DNA of 41,404 bases from Fibrobacter sp. (GTDB lineage Bacteria; Fibrobacterota; Fibrobacteria; Fibrobacterales; Fibrobacteraceae). The notes beneath the pieces were generated by a model. That model ran no database searches and was not told the DNA's origin. It saw only the letters and a list, made by a program, of their open reading frames with translations. The stretch covers positions 1-41,404 of the forward strand of contig JAGCPF010000018.1 of NCBI GenBank assembly GCA_017642335.1, in the 5' to 3' direction. Shown piece by piece: positions 29,037 to 35,448 of this stretch (position 1 is the first letter of the stretch; every line of letters begins with the position of its first letter). The position numbers were made by a program, and so were the translations under genes.

Positions 29037-29972
29037 CTAATTAACCAACTTCTTGTCGAGTAGCGGGAATACGCGGTTCAGCTCGATCAGATCCATGACT
29101 TTGTCGAAATCTGCATAGAAGAACTGGATTTCCTCTATGGGCATGTGCACATCGTATGTCGCCGAGGGGAAAAGGAGTTTGCGCTCGACCAGCGAGCCCA
29201 TAGTTCGGGTCGTCAGGGTGAACCCGTGCATGGATTTTTTCGCCTCGTCACAGAGCTGCTTTGTCGTGACGGTGCAGATGCCACCGGGCCTTGGCGACGA
29301 ACTTTCGCGGGCGACCTTCAGGAAGGTGGAAAGAATCATCTGGTCTGTCATGGACAGAATGTTCGGCGAAATTTTCTTTGTCAGGGCGCGGTACTTGATT
29401 GTCTCGTAGAGAATCGTTACGATTTGCAGGCTGGAGGTATGGACAACATCGTCCTGGACTTTCAAGATGCCGAGGTCCTGCAACATGTCGAGCAGTTTTG
29501 TTGCGTTCTCCGTCGATGTTCCTGCGAGTGCGCGGAGTCCATTGAGCACCGTCTTGAGTTCGACTTTGTCCGAATTGGTCCGCTTGATGTTAGACGAGAT
29601 GATGTACAGCAGGGGAGGCAGCGCCTGGATGAGGCCGTTCTTGCGCTTGTTTTCTTCGGCGATGTGGTAGCGGCCCGATAAGAATTGCAGAATGGCCTTT
29701 ATCCACGACGGCTTCTGTTCCAAGGTCTCGTTGAGGGTTTCCTTGGATATGACCATCAGTTCGCTGGGTTCTGCTGCCCGGAGCGTGTACTGCCTGGGCG
29801 CACCTTCGAGCAGGCTGAGTTCGTCGATGATGGAACCCGGCCCGAAGTTGATATAGCGTTCTCCCGAACCCGGGTCTTGCGTTTCGGCGACAATCATGCC
29901 GCTCATGACAATGAAGAGCGTATTGGCCTTGTCGCTTTCAAGGCAGACATATTCACCGGCGGTCACGAGCAT
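29037..29972 (-). CDS. CRP-like cyclic-nucleotide-domain regulator, gene 2 of a pair
   Basis: A 311-residue cytoplasmic protein. The N-terminal 110 residues are a cyclic-nucleotide-binding beta-roll starting directly at MLVTAGEYVCL (the usual leading helix is short or missing). The phosphate-binding cassette is seen as IDELSLLEGAPRQYTL, with the Glu and Arg that contact the ligand in CRP both present, so binding is plausible. The rest (about 120-311) is not a standard CRP HTH but looks like two winged-helix-like parts (LKTVLNGLRALAGTSTENAT, TTKQLCDEAKKSMHGFTLTT). It overlaps the preceding gene by 1 bp (TAATG). Downstream end of the rpsP-rplS operon. Confidence 0.75.
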   Translation of the reverse strand: MLVTAGEYVCLESDKANTLFIVMSGMIVAETQDPGSGERYINFGPGSIIDELSLLEGAPRQYTLRAAEPSELMVISKETLNETLEQKPSWIKAILQFLSGRYHIAEENKRKNGLIQALPPLLYIISSNIKRTNSDKVELKTVLNGLRALAGTSTENATKLLDMLQDLGILKVQDDVVHTSSLQIVTILYETIKYRALTKKISPNILSMTDQMILSTFLKVARESSSPRPGGICTVTTKQLCDEAKKSMHGFTLTTRTMGSLVERKLLFPSATYDVHMPIEEIQFFYADFDKVMDLIELNRVFPLLDKKLVN

Positions 29973-30886
29973 TACAATACCCCCCGGATGTTAGTTTCGA
30001 ATCGGAGTGCGGTCAGGAAATAGTTGACCTTTTCGGGGTTGACGCGGAACATTCCCTTGGCTGTTTCGGTACACCAGCCCATTTTCTGGATTCTGATCCA
30101 TTCCGCGACGCTGACGTCCTTGACTCTTTCGGCAAGGAACGAAAGCCAGGACGGACCATCCATTTCCATGCTGTTGTTTATCGTGGACAGCGTGACAAGC
30201 AGCTTCTTTTGCAAGATGGAAAGCTTGAACGGCGCCCAGGAGCCAAATTCTTCGAGGGACTTTTGGTAATCGACGAAAAGTTCTAGGAGGAACGGGTCGG
30301 TCACTTTGACGGTTATGGTTTCTCCCTTTCGACCCAGTTCCACGAAGCGGCGGCGGGCGAGAGACTTGATGTCTTCCTGGATGTTGGCGTCCTTGACCTT
30401 GGTGAGCCAGCCGAATTCATGGATGATATTGGCTAGGGGTATTTCTGTCTGGGCCGGGAGGTTGCTGCAGTAAGCCGACAGGCTCATGAGCGAATTGGAT
30501 GTCGCGGGAGCGTAGAGCGAAGCCTTGAGCTTGCGCGTCTTGCGGGAGAGTGCCCTGATGACAGCCAGGAGCCACACGGGGAGCGTCTTGAGCTCGGATT
30601 CCATGCAGTCCTCGTTAATCAAGGTCACCACGGAATCCTTGGAAGCCTCGATCGTCAGGTGGAAGGGTTCCCGTTCGAGCAGGGATGCCACGCCGACCAG
30701 GTCGCCGGGGTGCATCTTGAACACCACCTTGCGGTCGCCGTCCGCGGTGTCAATTGCTGTGAGTTCACCTTCATCCAAAATGATGATGGAGCGCTCGCCG
30801 GTCTCAGGGGAATATACAACAAAGCCCGCCTTCACGTGGATCCGCGTGGGCGGGATAATTTGCTGTCGGGAATCCCCCGTAACCAT
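29972..30886 (-). CDS. CRP-like cyclic-nucleotide-domain protein, gene 1 of a pair
   Basis: A 304-residue paralogue of the following gene with the same layout: N-terminal beta-roll (VKAGFVVYSPETGERSIIIL, DEGELTAIDTADG, FKMHPGDLVGVASLLE) and a C-terminal part with winged-helix-like segments (LANIIHEFGWLTKVKDANIQ, SVAEWIRIQKMGWCTETAKG). The phosphate cassette reads LVGVASLLEREPFHLT: the ligand-contact Glu and Arg of CRP are replaced, so it probably does not bind cAMP in the classical way. ATG 30886 is chosen, with GAAGG about 12 nt upstream; an in-frame TTG at 30913 is possible. It lies 33 bp after rplS. Confidence 0.72.
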   Translation of the reverse strand: MVTGDSRQQIIPPTRIHVKAGFVVYSPETGERSIIILDEGELTAIDTADGDRKVVFKMHPGDLVGVASLLEREPFHLTIEASKDSVVTLINEDCMESELKTLPVWLLAVIRALSRKTRKLKASLYAPATSNSLMSLSAYCSNLPAQTEIPLANIIHEFGWLTKVKDANIQEDIKSLARRRFVELGRKGETITVKVTDPFLLELFVDYQKSLEEFGSWAPFKLSILQKKLLVTLSTINNSMEMDGPSWLSFLAERVKDVSVAEWIRIQKMGWCTETAKGMFRVNPEKVNYFLTALRFETNIRGVL

Positions 30887-30919
30887 CGGGAAATAACCGC
30901 CTTCGAAGTTCAAGCTGGA

Positions 30920-31267
30920 TTAAGCCTGACGTTCGTCGATACGTGCAGCCTTGCCGCGGAGGTTGCGCATGTAGTAGATGCGAGCCTGGCGGACCTTACC
31001 GGCGCGTTCGAGTTCGATGGAGTCGATGCGGGGAGAGTTGACCGGGAAGATGCGTTCGACGGCAACGGAGCCGGACATCTTGCGGACAGTGAGAGTCTTG
31101 CCGATACCAGAATTCTTCTGCTGGATAACGACACCCTTGAACGGCTGGATACGTTCCTTGGTGCCTTCAATGACCTTGACGTTAACGGTGACAGTGTCGC
31201 CGGCGCGGAAATCCGGCATATCGGACTTCACGTTTTCGTTCTGGATTGCTTCGATATTCAGGGACAT
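30920..31267 (-). CDS. rplS: 50S ribosomal protein L19
   Basis: Large-subunit protein at the 30S-50S interface. 115 residues, full length. Recognised from [53 protein letters not shown] and [24 protein letters not shown] precedes the ATG. It lies 15 bp after trmD in the standard rpsP-rimM-trmD-rplS order. Confidence 0.98.
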   Translation of the reverse strand: MSLNIEAIQNENVKSDMPDFRAGDTVTVNVKVIEGTKERIQPFKGVVIQQKNSGIGKTLTVRKMSGSVAVERIFPVNSPRIDSIELERAGKVRQARIYYMRNLRGKAARIDERQA

Positions 31268-31282
31268 AGTGTGTACCTCTTT

Positions 31283-31987
31283 TTATTTGTCGCCAAATTT
31301 AGTATTTATTTTCAGTTTTTCAAAGATGTCGGGGCGCCTTTCTTGCGTTCTTTTCAACGATTCTTGGCGTCTCCACTCGGAAATGTTCTTGTGATGGCCC
31401 GAAAGCAGCACTTCGGGCACCTTTTTTCCCTCAAATTCCTCGGGTCGGGTGTAGACCGGCCATCCCAGTACGCCCTGGGCGAACGAGTCCGTCTCGCCAC
31501 TTTCCTTGTGGCCGAGGGCACCGTCCACCAGTCGGACGACAGCATCCGTGAGGATCATGGCGGGCAGTTCGCCCCCGCTCACGACGAAATCGCCTATGGA
31601 AATCTCCATGTCGACCTCGGACTGACGGATGCGCTCGTCGATTCCCTTGTAGTGCCCGCAGACGAGTACTAGGTGGTTTTCCTTGGAAAGCTCCTGGGCA
31701 ATCGCGTGGGTGAGGGGGACCCCGTCGGCCGTAAGGTAGATGACCTTTCCGCCGTCTTCCTTGACTCCCGTGCTACGGATGGCCTTGGCCAGCGGTTCCG
31801 GCCGGAGCACCATGCCCGGTTCGCCCCCGTAGGGAACGTCGTCCACCTGACCGTAGTCGTTGATGGCGAAGTCGCGGAGATAGACGGTGTTGAACTCGAA
31901 CAGGCCCTTGGCTTGCGCCCGTCCCATAATGGAACTCTTCATGGGTGCAAACATTTCGGGAAAGATGGTGATGCAGTCGATGATCAT
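31283..31987 (-). CDS. trmD: tRNA (guanine37-N1)-methyltransferase
   Basis: Methylates G37 next to the anticodon of tRNAs for Leu, Pro and Arg, preventing frameshifts. 234 residues with the SPOUT knot: VPYGGEPGMVLRPEP, LVLVCGHYKGIDERI and EISIGDFVVSGGELPAMILT, then the C-terminal LLSGHHKNISEWRRQESLKR. The start is the ATG at 31987, which overlaps the rimM stop (ATGA) and has GGAGG inside the last rimM codons; a longer frame upstream is a shadow within rimM. Confidence 0.97.
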   Translation of the reverse strand: MIIDCITIFPEMFAPMKSSIMGRAQAKGLFEFNTVYLRDFAINDYGQVDDVPYGGEPGMVLRPEPLAKAIRSTGVKEDGGKVIYLTADGVPLTHAIAQELSKENHLVLVCGHYKGIDERIRQSEVDMEISIGDFVVSGGELPAMILTDAVVRLVDGALGHKESGETDSFAQGVLGWPVYTRPEEFEGKKVPEVLLSGHHKNISEWRRQESLKRTQERRPDIFEKLKINTKFGDK

Positions 31988-32541
31988 CTTTCCTCCGGGC
32001 ACAGGGACTTGAGGTAGTCCGCATCGCAGACGATGAACCGGCCCTGCTCGTCGACTTCCTTGACGCAATCGTCTATCCACGGGGCGAGGATGGATTTCTT
32101 GCTGAATTCCTGCTGCATGTCCGGATCGAACTGGATGTGGAACGCGTCGACCGTCATGAGTTCCTGCACTTCAAGCACTTCGCCGACTTTCCGCCCGTCT
32201 TCCGTCTTCACGCGGAAACCGACAAGGTCGTCGATATAGTATTCGCCTTCGGGTGCGGGGAGCCTTTCCGATTCTGGAATCATCACGTCGGCGTTGACTA
32301 GGAATTTCGCTGCCTCGGGGGTGTCGATTCCTTTGAACTTTAGCAGCCACAGAGTGCCGGTCTGTCTGGATTCCTCGATTTCAAGTTCCAGGATTTCTCC
32401 GGTCGTCTTTTTCACGGACACGGCCTTGAGGCTCTTGTGGCGCGTGATGTCGTGGGTCAGAGGCATTGCCTTGATATGACCCTTGACGCCATGCGTGCGC
32501 ATGAGCTGGCAGACGGTGATGAATTCGGGAGAATCGGACAT
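31984..32541 (-). CDS. rimM: Ribosome maturation factor RimM
   Basis: Assists maturation of the 30S head by binding S19. 185 residues. The N-terminal domain has TVCQLMRTHGVKGHIKAMPL, and the C-terminal PRC-barrel has EYYIDDLVGFRVKTEDGRKV and ILAPWIDDCVKEVDEQGRFI. It overlaps trmD by 4 bp. An intrinsic terminator lies between rpsP and rimM, so rimM-trmD-rplS expression may depend on read-through or an internal promoter. Confidence 0.96.
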   Translation of the reverse strand: MSDSPEFITVCQLMRTHGVKGHIKAMPLTHDITRHKSLKAVSVKKTTGEILELEIEESRQTGTLWLLKFKGIDTPEAAKFLVNADVMIPESERLPAPEGEYYIDDLVGFRVKTEDGRKVGEVLEVQELMTVDAFHIQFDPDMQQEFSKKSILAPWIDDCVKEVDEQGRFIVCDADYLKSLCPEER

Positions 32542-32578
32542 GATTTAGACGAGGAATGGAAGGGCTCGGTAATGAGAT

Positions 32579-32612
32579 AAAAAAAGTCCCGTGCGTGGGC
32601 ACAGGACCTTTT
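32579..32612 (-). terminator. Terminator or attenuator between rpsP and rimM
   Basis: Minus strand: GTCCTGTGC pairs with GCACGGGAC (one G-T pair, short loop), extended by A-T pairs, with a T7 run at the end. It lies 14 nt after the rpsP stop and inside the classical ribosomal/tRNA-modification operon. Confidence 0.8.
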
Positions 32613-32625
32613 CAAGGAATTGAAG

Positions 32626-33075
32626 TTATGCTTCGGCAGGAGCTTCGGCCGGGGCTTCAGCGGCAGCGGCTGCGGCGGCAGCAGCTTCAGCAGCGGCGGC
32701 TTCCTTGGCGGCCTTTTCAGCTTCGATCTTGGCGAGAGCCTTGGGACCGAGCTTGGCCTTCTTGGCCTTTTCAGCACGCGGAGTAGCGACCTTGCCTTCG
32801 ATGGAGCGGCCGGCGCGGATTTCGTGGAAGAGTTCCATGATGCCGACCCTCTTGAGGAGGTTGCGGACGGTGTCGGACGGCTGAGCGCCAGTCTGGAGCC
32901 ACTTGAGCACCTTTTCCTGGTCGAACTTGATTTCCGGGGTCTTGGTGTTCGGGTTGTAGAAGCCCACCTGTTCGATAAAGCTGTCGTCGCGGGCCTTACG
33001 GCTGTCGATGACCACGGCGCGGTAGATGGGGTTGTGACGCTTGCCGAAACGAGCGAGACGGATAACGGTTGCCAT
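32626..33075 (-). CDS. rpsP: 30S ribosomal protein S16 with Ala-rich C-terminal extension
   Basis: Small-subunit assembly protein. 149 residues; the core is the first 80-90 (MATVIRLARFGKRHNPIYRA, VVIDSRKARDDSFIEQVGFY, VLKWLQTGAQPSDTVRNLLK). After about residue 95 comes a Lys/Ala/Glu-rich tail ending in a run of Ala with Glu and Pro, about 50 residues that standard S16 lacks. ATG 33075 is chosen: it has AGAGGTT upstream and the family start MATVIRLARFG; the longer frame begins in the leader. First gene of its operon, with a good promoter at 33133-33161. Confidence 0.96.
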   Translation of the reverse strand: MATVIRLARFGKRHNPIYRAVVIDSRKARDDSFIEQVGFYNPNTKTPEIKFDQEKVLKWLQTGAQPSDTVRNLLKRVGIMELFHEIRAGRSIEGKVATPRAEKAKKAKLGPKALAKIEAEKAAKEAAAAEAAAAAAAAAEAPAEAPAEA

Positions 33076-33095
33076 TTTAACCTCTTTTTGGGTTT

Positions 33096-33112
33096 CCTCG
33101 GATAAACCGAGG
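33096..33112 (-). promoter_or_regulatory. Hairpin in the rpsP leader
   Basis: CCTCGG and CCGAGG (6-bp perfect stem, 5-nt loop) in the predicted 51-nt leader, 21 nt before the rpsP ATG. It could be a binding site for autogenous control, or simply local structure. Confidence 0.45.
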
Positions 33113-33132
33113 GTGTTGTTCATTTTTGGCCA

Positions 33133-33161
33133 AATATAGCAACTAAAATCTTGTGCGTAAA
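33133..33161 (-). promoter_or_regulatory. rpsP promoter
   Basis: On the minus strand TTTACG (33161-33156), a 17-nt spacer and TATATT followed by TG (33138-33131). TATATTTG matches TAnnTTTG exactly. The predicted start is near 33126. Confidence 0.65.
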
Positions 33162-33301
33162 GGACGGAATGTAAAATTTTTTCCGTTCTTTACATATAAA
33201 TTAACTAATTATAGACTCAAAAATGGGGATTTTAAAGTAAAAAAGTAAAAAATCCCTATTTCCGCAGCTTGCTGGGACGCTGGTCCGTGTTTGCTCTGTT
33301 T

Positions 33302-33318
33302 TGGCATGGTTCTTGCAT
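33302..33318 (+). promoter_or_regulatory. Sigma-54-like promoter upstream of htpG
   Basis: TGGCATGGTTCTTGCA carries GG (33303-33304) and GC (33315-33316) exactly 10 nt apart, matching the -24/-12 consensus TGGCACG-N4-TTGCA at all but one position. The predicted start is near 33328, 123 nt before htpG. Confidence 0.55.
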
Positions 33319-33353
33319 TTACTACAGCGAAAACGAGGCGGAAAGTAATAAAA

Positions 33354-33370
33354 TGTTTCATTTTGAAACA
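33354..33370. promoter_or_regulatory. Palindrome in the htpG leader
   Basis: TGTTTCA-TTT-TGAAACA, 7-bp perfect arms, about 26 nt downstream of the predicted htpG start. It could be a repressor site. Confidence 0.45.
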
Positions 33371-33409
33371 AAACAATACTCGAAGCCGCTTAAATTTTTA
33401 ACATAAGAT

Positions 33410-33429
33410 ATCCCCGCCTGCTCGGGGAT
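33410..33429. repeat. REP-like hairpin before htpG
   Basis: ATCCCCG-CCTGCT-CGGGGAT (7-bp perfect stem) ends 21 nt before the htpG ATG. The terminator after htpG uses the same ATCCCCGC/GCGGGGAT sequence, so htpG is flanked by related palindromes. Confidence 0.6.
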
Positions 33430-33450
33430 GACAAAGACAAAGGACGAAAT

Positions 33451-35337
33451 ATGGCAACAGAAAAGATGGAGTTCCAGACCGAAGTTCGCGACATGCTGAA
33501 CTTGATGATCAATTCCCTTTACAGCAACAAGGAAATCTTCCTGCGCGAGCTCGTCTCGAACGCGGCGGACGCGCTCGACAAGCGCCGTTTCCTCTCGCTC
33601 TCGAACGCCGACTTGCTCCCGATGGGCACGCAGCTCCGCATCGACATCTCGGTGAACAAGGAAGGCAAGCGCATCGTTGTCGAAGACAATGGTATCGGCA
33701 TGAACAAGGAAGACTTGATCAACTGCCTCGGCACCATCGCTCGTAGCGGCACCAAGAACTTCATCAAGAACCTCAAGGAAGGCGACAAGGGCAGCGTCGA
33801 TCTCATCGGCCAGTTCGGTGTGGGTTTCTACTCCGTGTTCATGGTCGCCAAAAAGGTCGAAGTCCTTACGCTCAAGGCCGGCGAAAAACAGGGTTACCTG
33901 TGGGCCTCCGAAGGCACAGGCGACTTCGAAATTTCTGAAGCCCCGCTCGACAAGGTCGGCACCAAGATTACTTTGTACCTGAAGGATGACGAAGACGCCG
34001 AAGATTTCGCGAGCGAATGGAAAATCAAGGACATCGTCCAGAAGTACAGCGGCTTTGTTAGCTACGGCATCTACTTCCACCCCGAAGCCACCAAGAACGA
34101 CAAGGGCGAACTCGAAGAAAAGCCCGAAGAACGCCTGAACGAAAAGCAGGCCTTGTGGCGCCAGAGCGAAAAGGAAGTCACCGAAGAACAGTACAAGGAT
34201 TTCTACAACGTCATCAGCCACGAAGCTGACGAACCGGCCGCCTGGAGCCACAGCCACGCCGAAGGTTCCCAGGAATTCTGGAGCCTTGTGTACATCCCGT
34301 CGAAGGCCCCGTTCAACATCTGGCACAACGACGCATTGCACGGCCTCAAGCTCTACGTGAAGAAAGTCTTTATCATGGACGACTGCAAGGACCTGCTGCC
34401 GCCTTGGCTCCGCTTTGTGCGCGGCGTGGTGGATAGCGAAGACTTGCCGCTGAACGTGTCCCGTGAAATCTTGCAGAACAACAAGATCATCACCAACATC
34501 CGTAAGCACGTGATCAAGAAGGTGCTCGACTCCCTGCAGAACATGGCCGATAAGGATGCCGCAAAGTACAACGCCTGGTGGCGCGAACTCGGCATGGTCT
34601 TGAAGGAAGGCTTCTACATGAACTGGGAACATCTTGACGAACTCAAGAAGTTGCTCCGTTTCGAAAGCACCAAGACCGAAGGCGACGCTCTCGTGGGCCT
34701 CGACGAATACGTGAAGCGCATGCCGGAAGGCCAGAAGGAAATCTACTACCTCATCGGCGACAAGAATGCCGTGAAGAGTAACCCGATGCTCGAAGCCTTC
34801 AAGGCGAAGGGCTACGAAGTGTTGCTCATGAGCGACGGCATCGACGAGTTCATGATGTCTAGCCTCCAGGAATTCGGCGACAAGAAGTTCCACGACATCG
34901 CCCGCGGCGACGTGGACTTCGAAAAGACCGAAGACGAAAAGAAGGCCGAAGAAGCCAACAAGGGCATTTTCAAGGGCCTCTGCGAAGACTTGCAGAAGGT
35001 CTTGGACGAAGACATCAAGGAAGTCCGCGTGTCTAGCCGCCTGAAGGATAGCCCCTGCTGCCTCGTGACCAGCGAAGACGCCATGAGCGCCCAGATGGAA
35101 CGCATGATGAAGGCCATGGGCCAGAAGAACTTGCCGAAGTCCAAGCGCATCCTTGAAATCAACCCGACGCATCCGATTTGCGAAATGCTCAAGAAGAAGG
35201 CCGAAGCGAAGGAAGATCTGGGCGATTGGCCGAAGGCCCTCTACGGTCAGGCTTTGCTCGCCGAAGGATCTCCGCTCCCGAACCCGGCTGAATACGTTTC
35301 CGCAATTACTAAACTGCTGACCGCTTCCGTGAAATAG
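33451..35337 (+). CDS. htpG: Molecular chaperone HtpG (Hsp90)
   Basis: ATP-dependent cytoplasmic chaperone. 628 residues, full length. The N-terminal GHKL ATPase domain has all motifs: IFLRELVSNAADALDK (Glu and Asn), VEDNGIGM, GTIARSGTKNF and LIGQFGVGFYSVFMV. The middle domain shows FNIWHNDALHGLKLYVKKVF and LRFVRGVVDSEDLPLNVSRE, with the conserved catalytic-loop Arg, followed by ILQNNKIITNIRKHV. The C-terminal dimerisation domain has SRLKDSPCCLVTSED and LEINPTHPICEML. AAAGGA precedes the ATG. Monocistronic, with a sigma-54-like promoter, a structured leader and two terminators downstream. Confidence 0.98.
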   Translation: MATEKMEFQTEVRDMLNLMINSLYSNKEIFLRELVSNAADALDKRRFLSLSNADLLPMGTQLRIDISVNKEGKRIVVEDNGIGMNKEDLINCLGTIARSGTKNFIKNLKEGDKGSVDLIGQFGVGFYSVFMVAKKVEVLTLKAGEKQGYLWASEGTGDFEISEAPLDKVGTKITLYLKDDEDAEDFASEWKIKDIVQKYSGFVSYGIYFHPEATKNDKGELEEKPEERLNEKQALWRQSEKEVTEEQYKDFYNVISHEADEPAAWSHSHAEGSQEFWSLVYIPSKAPFNIWHNDALHGLKLYVKKVFIMDDCKDLLPPWLRFVRGVVDSEDLPLNVSREILQNNKIITNIRKHVIKKVLDSLQNMADKDAAKYNAWWRELGMVLKEGFYMNWEHLDELKKLLRFESTKTEGDALVGLDEYVKRMPEGQKEIYYLIGDKNAVKSNPMLEAFKAKGYEVLLMSDGIDEFMMSSLQEFGDKKFHDIARGDVDFEKTEDEKKAEEANKGIFKGLCEDLQKVLDEDIKEVRVSSRLKDSPCCLVTSEDAMSAQMERMMKAMGQKNLPKSKRILEINPTHPICEMLKKKAEAKEDLGDWPKALYGQALLAEGSPLPNPAEYVSAITKLLTASVK

Positions 35338-35350
35338 CCGTTTCAGTGTT

Positions 35351-35382
35351 ATCCCCGCCACCGAGCGGGGATCTCCTTTTTT
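35351..35382 (+). terminator. Terminator of htpG
   Basis: ATCCCCGC and GCGGGGAT (8-bp perfect stem, 6-nt loop), then CTCC and T6. Confidence 0.85.
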
Positions 35383-35394
35383 ATTTGAAATATC

Positions 35395-35425
35395 AAAAAG
35401 ACCGCGATTCAATCGCGGCCTTTTT
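35395..35425. terminator. Bidirectional terminator between htpG and the lipoprotein gene
   Basis: CCGCGAT-TCA-ATCGCGG with A5 before and T5 after; works for either strand of these convergent genes. Confidence 0.85.
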
Positions 35426-35448
35426 GTATTTCTGCGACGCTCGCCTTG

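Larger units (their letters stand above)
33076..33450. other. Divergent intergenic region rpsP/htpG
   Basis: 375 bases without a gene. From left to right it holds the rpsP leader hairpin and promoter, an AT-rich stretch (33170-33260) in which I see nothing definite, the sigma-54-like promoter at 33303-33316, the palindrome at 33354-33370 and the REP-like hairpin at 33410-33429 before htpG. Confidence 0.7.

Noticed and set aside
33358..35412. 684-residue open frame antisense to htpG
   Set aside because: It mirrors htpG, whose Hsp90 motifs are complete. Long antisense frames arise here because the codon use of the real genes rarely yields stops on the other strand; the translation has no family pattern.
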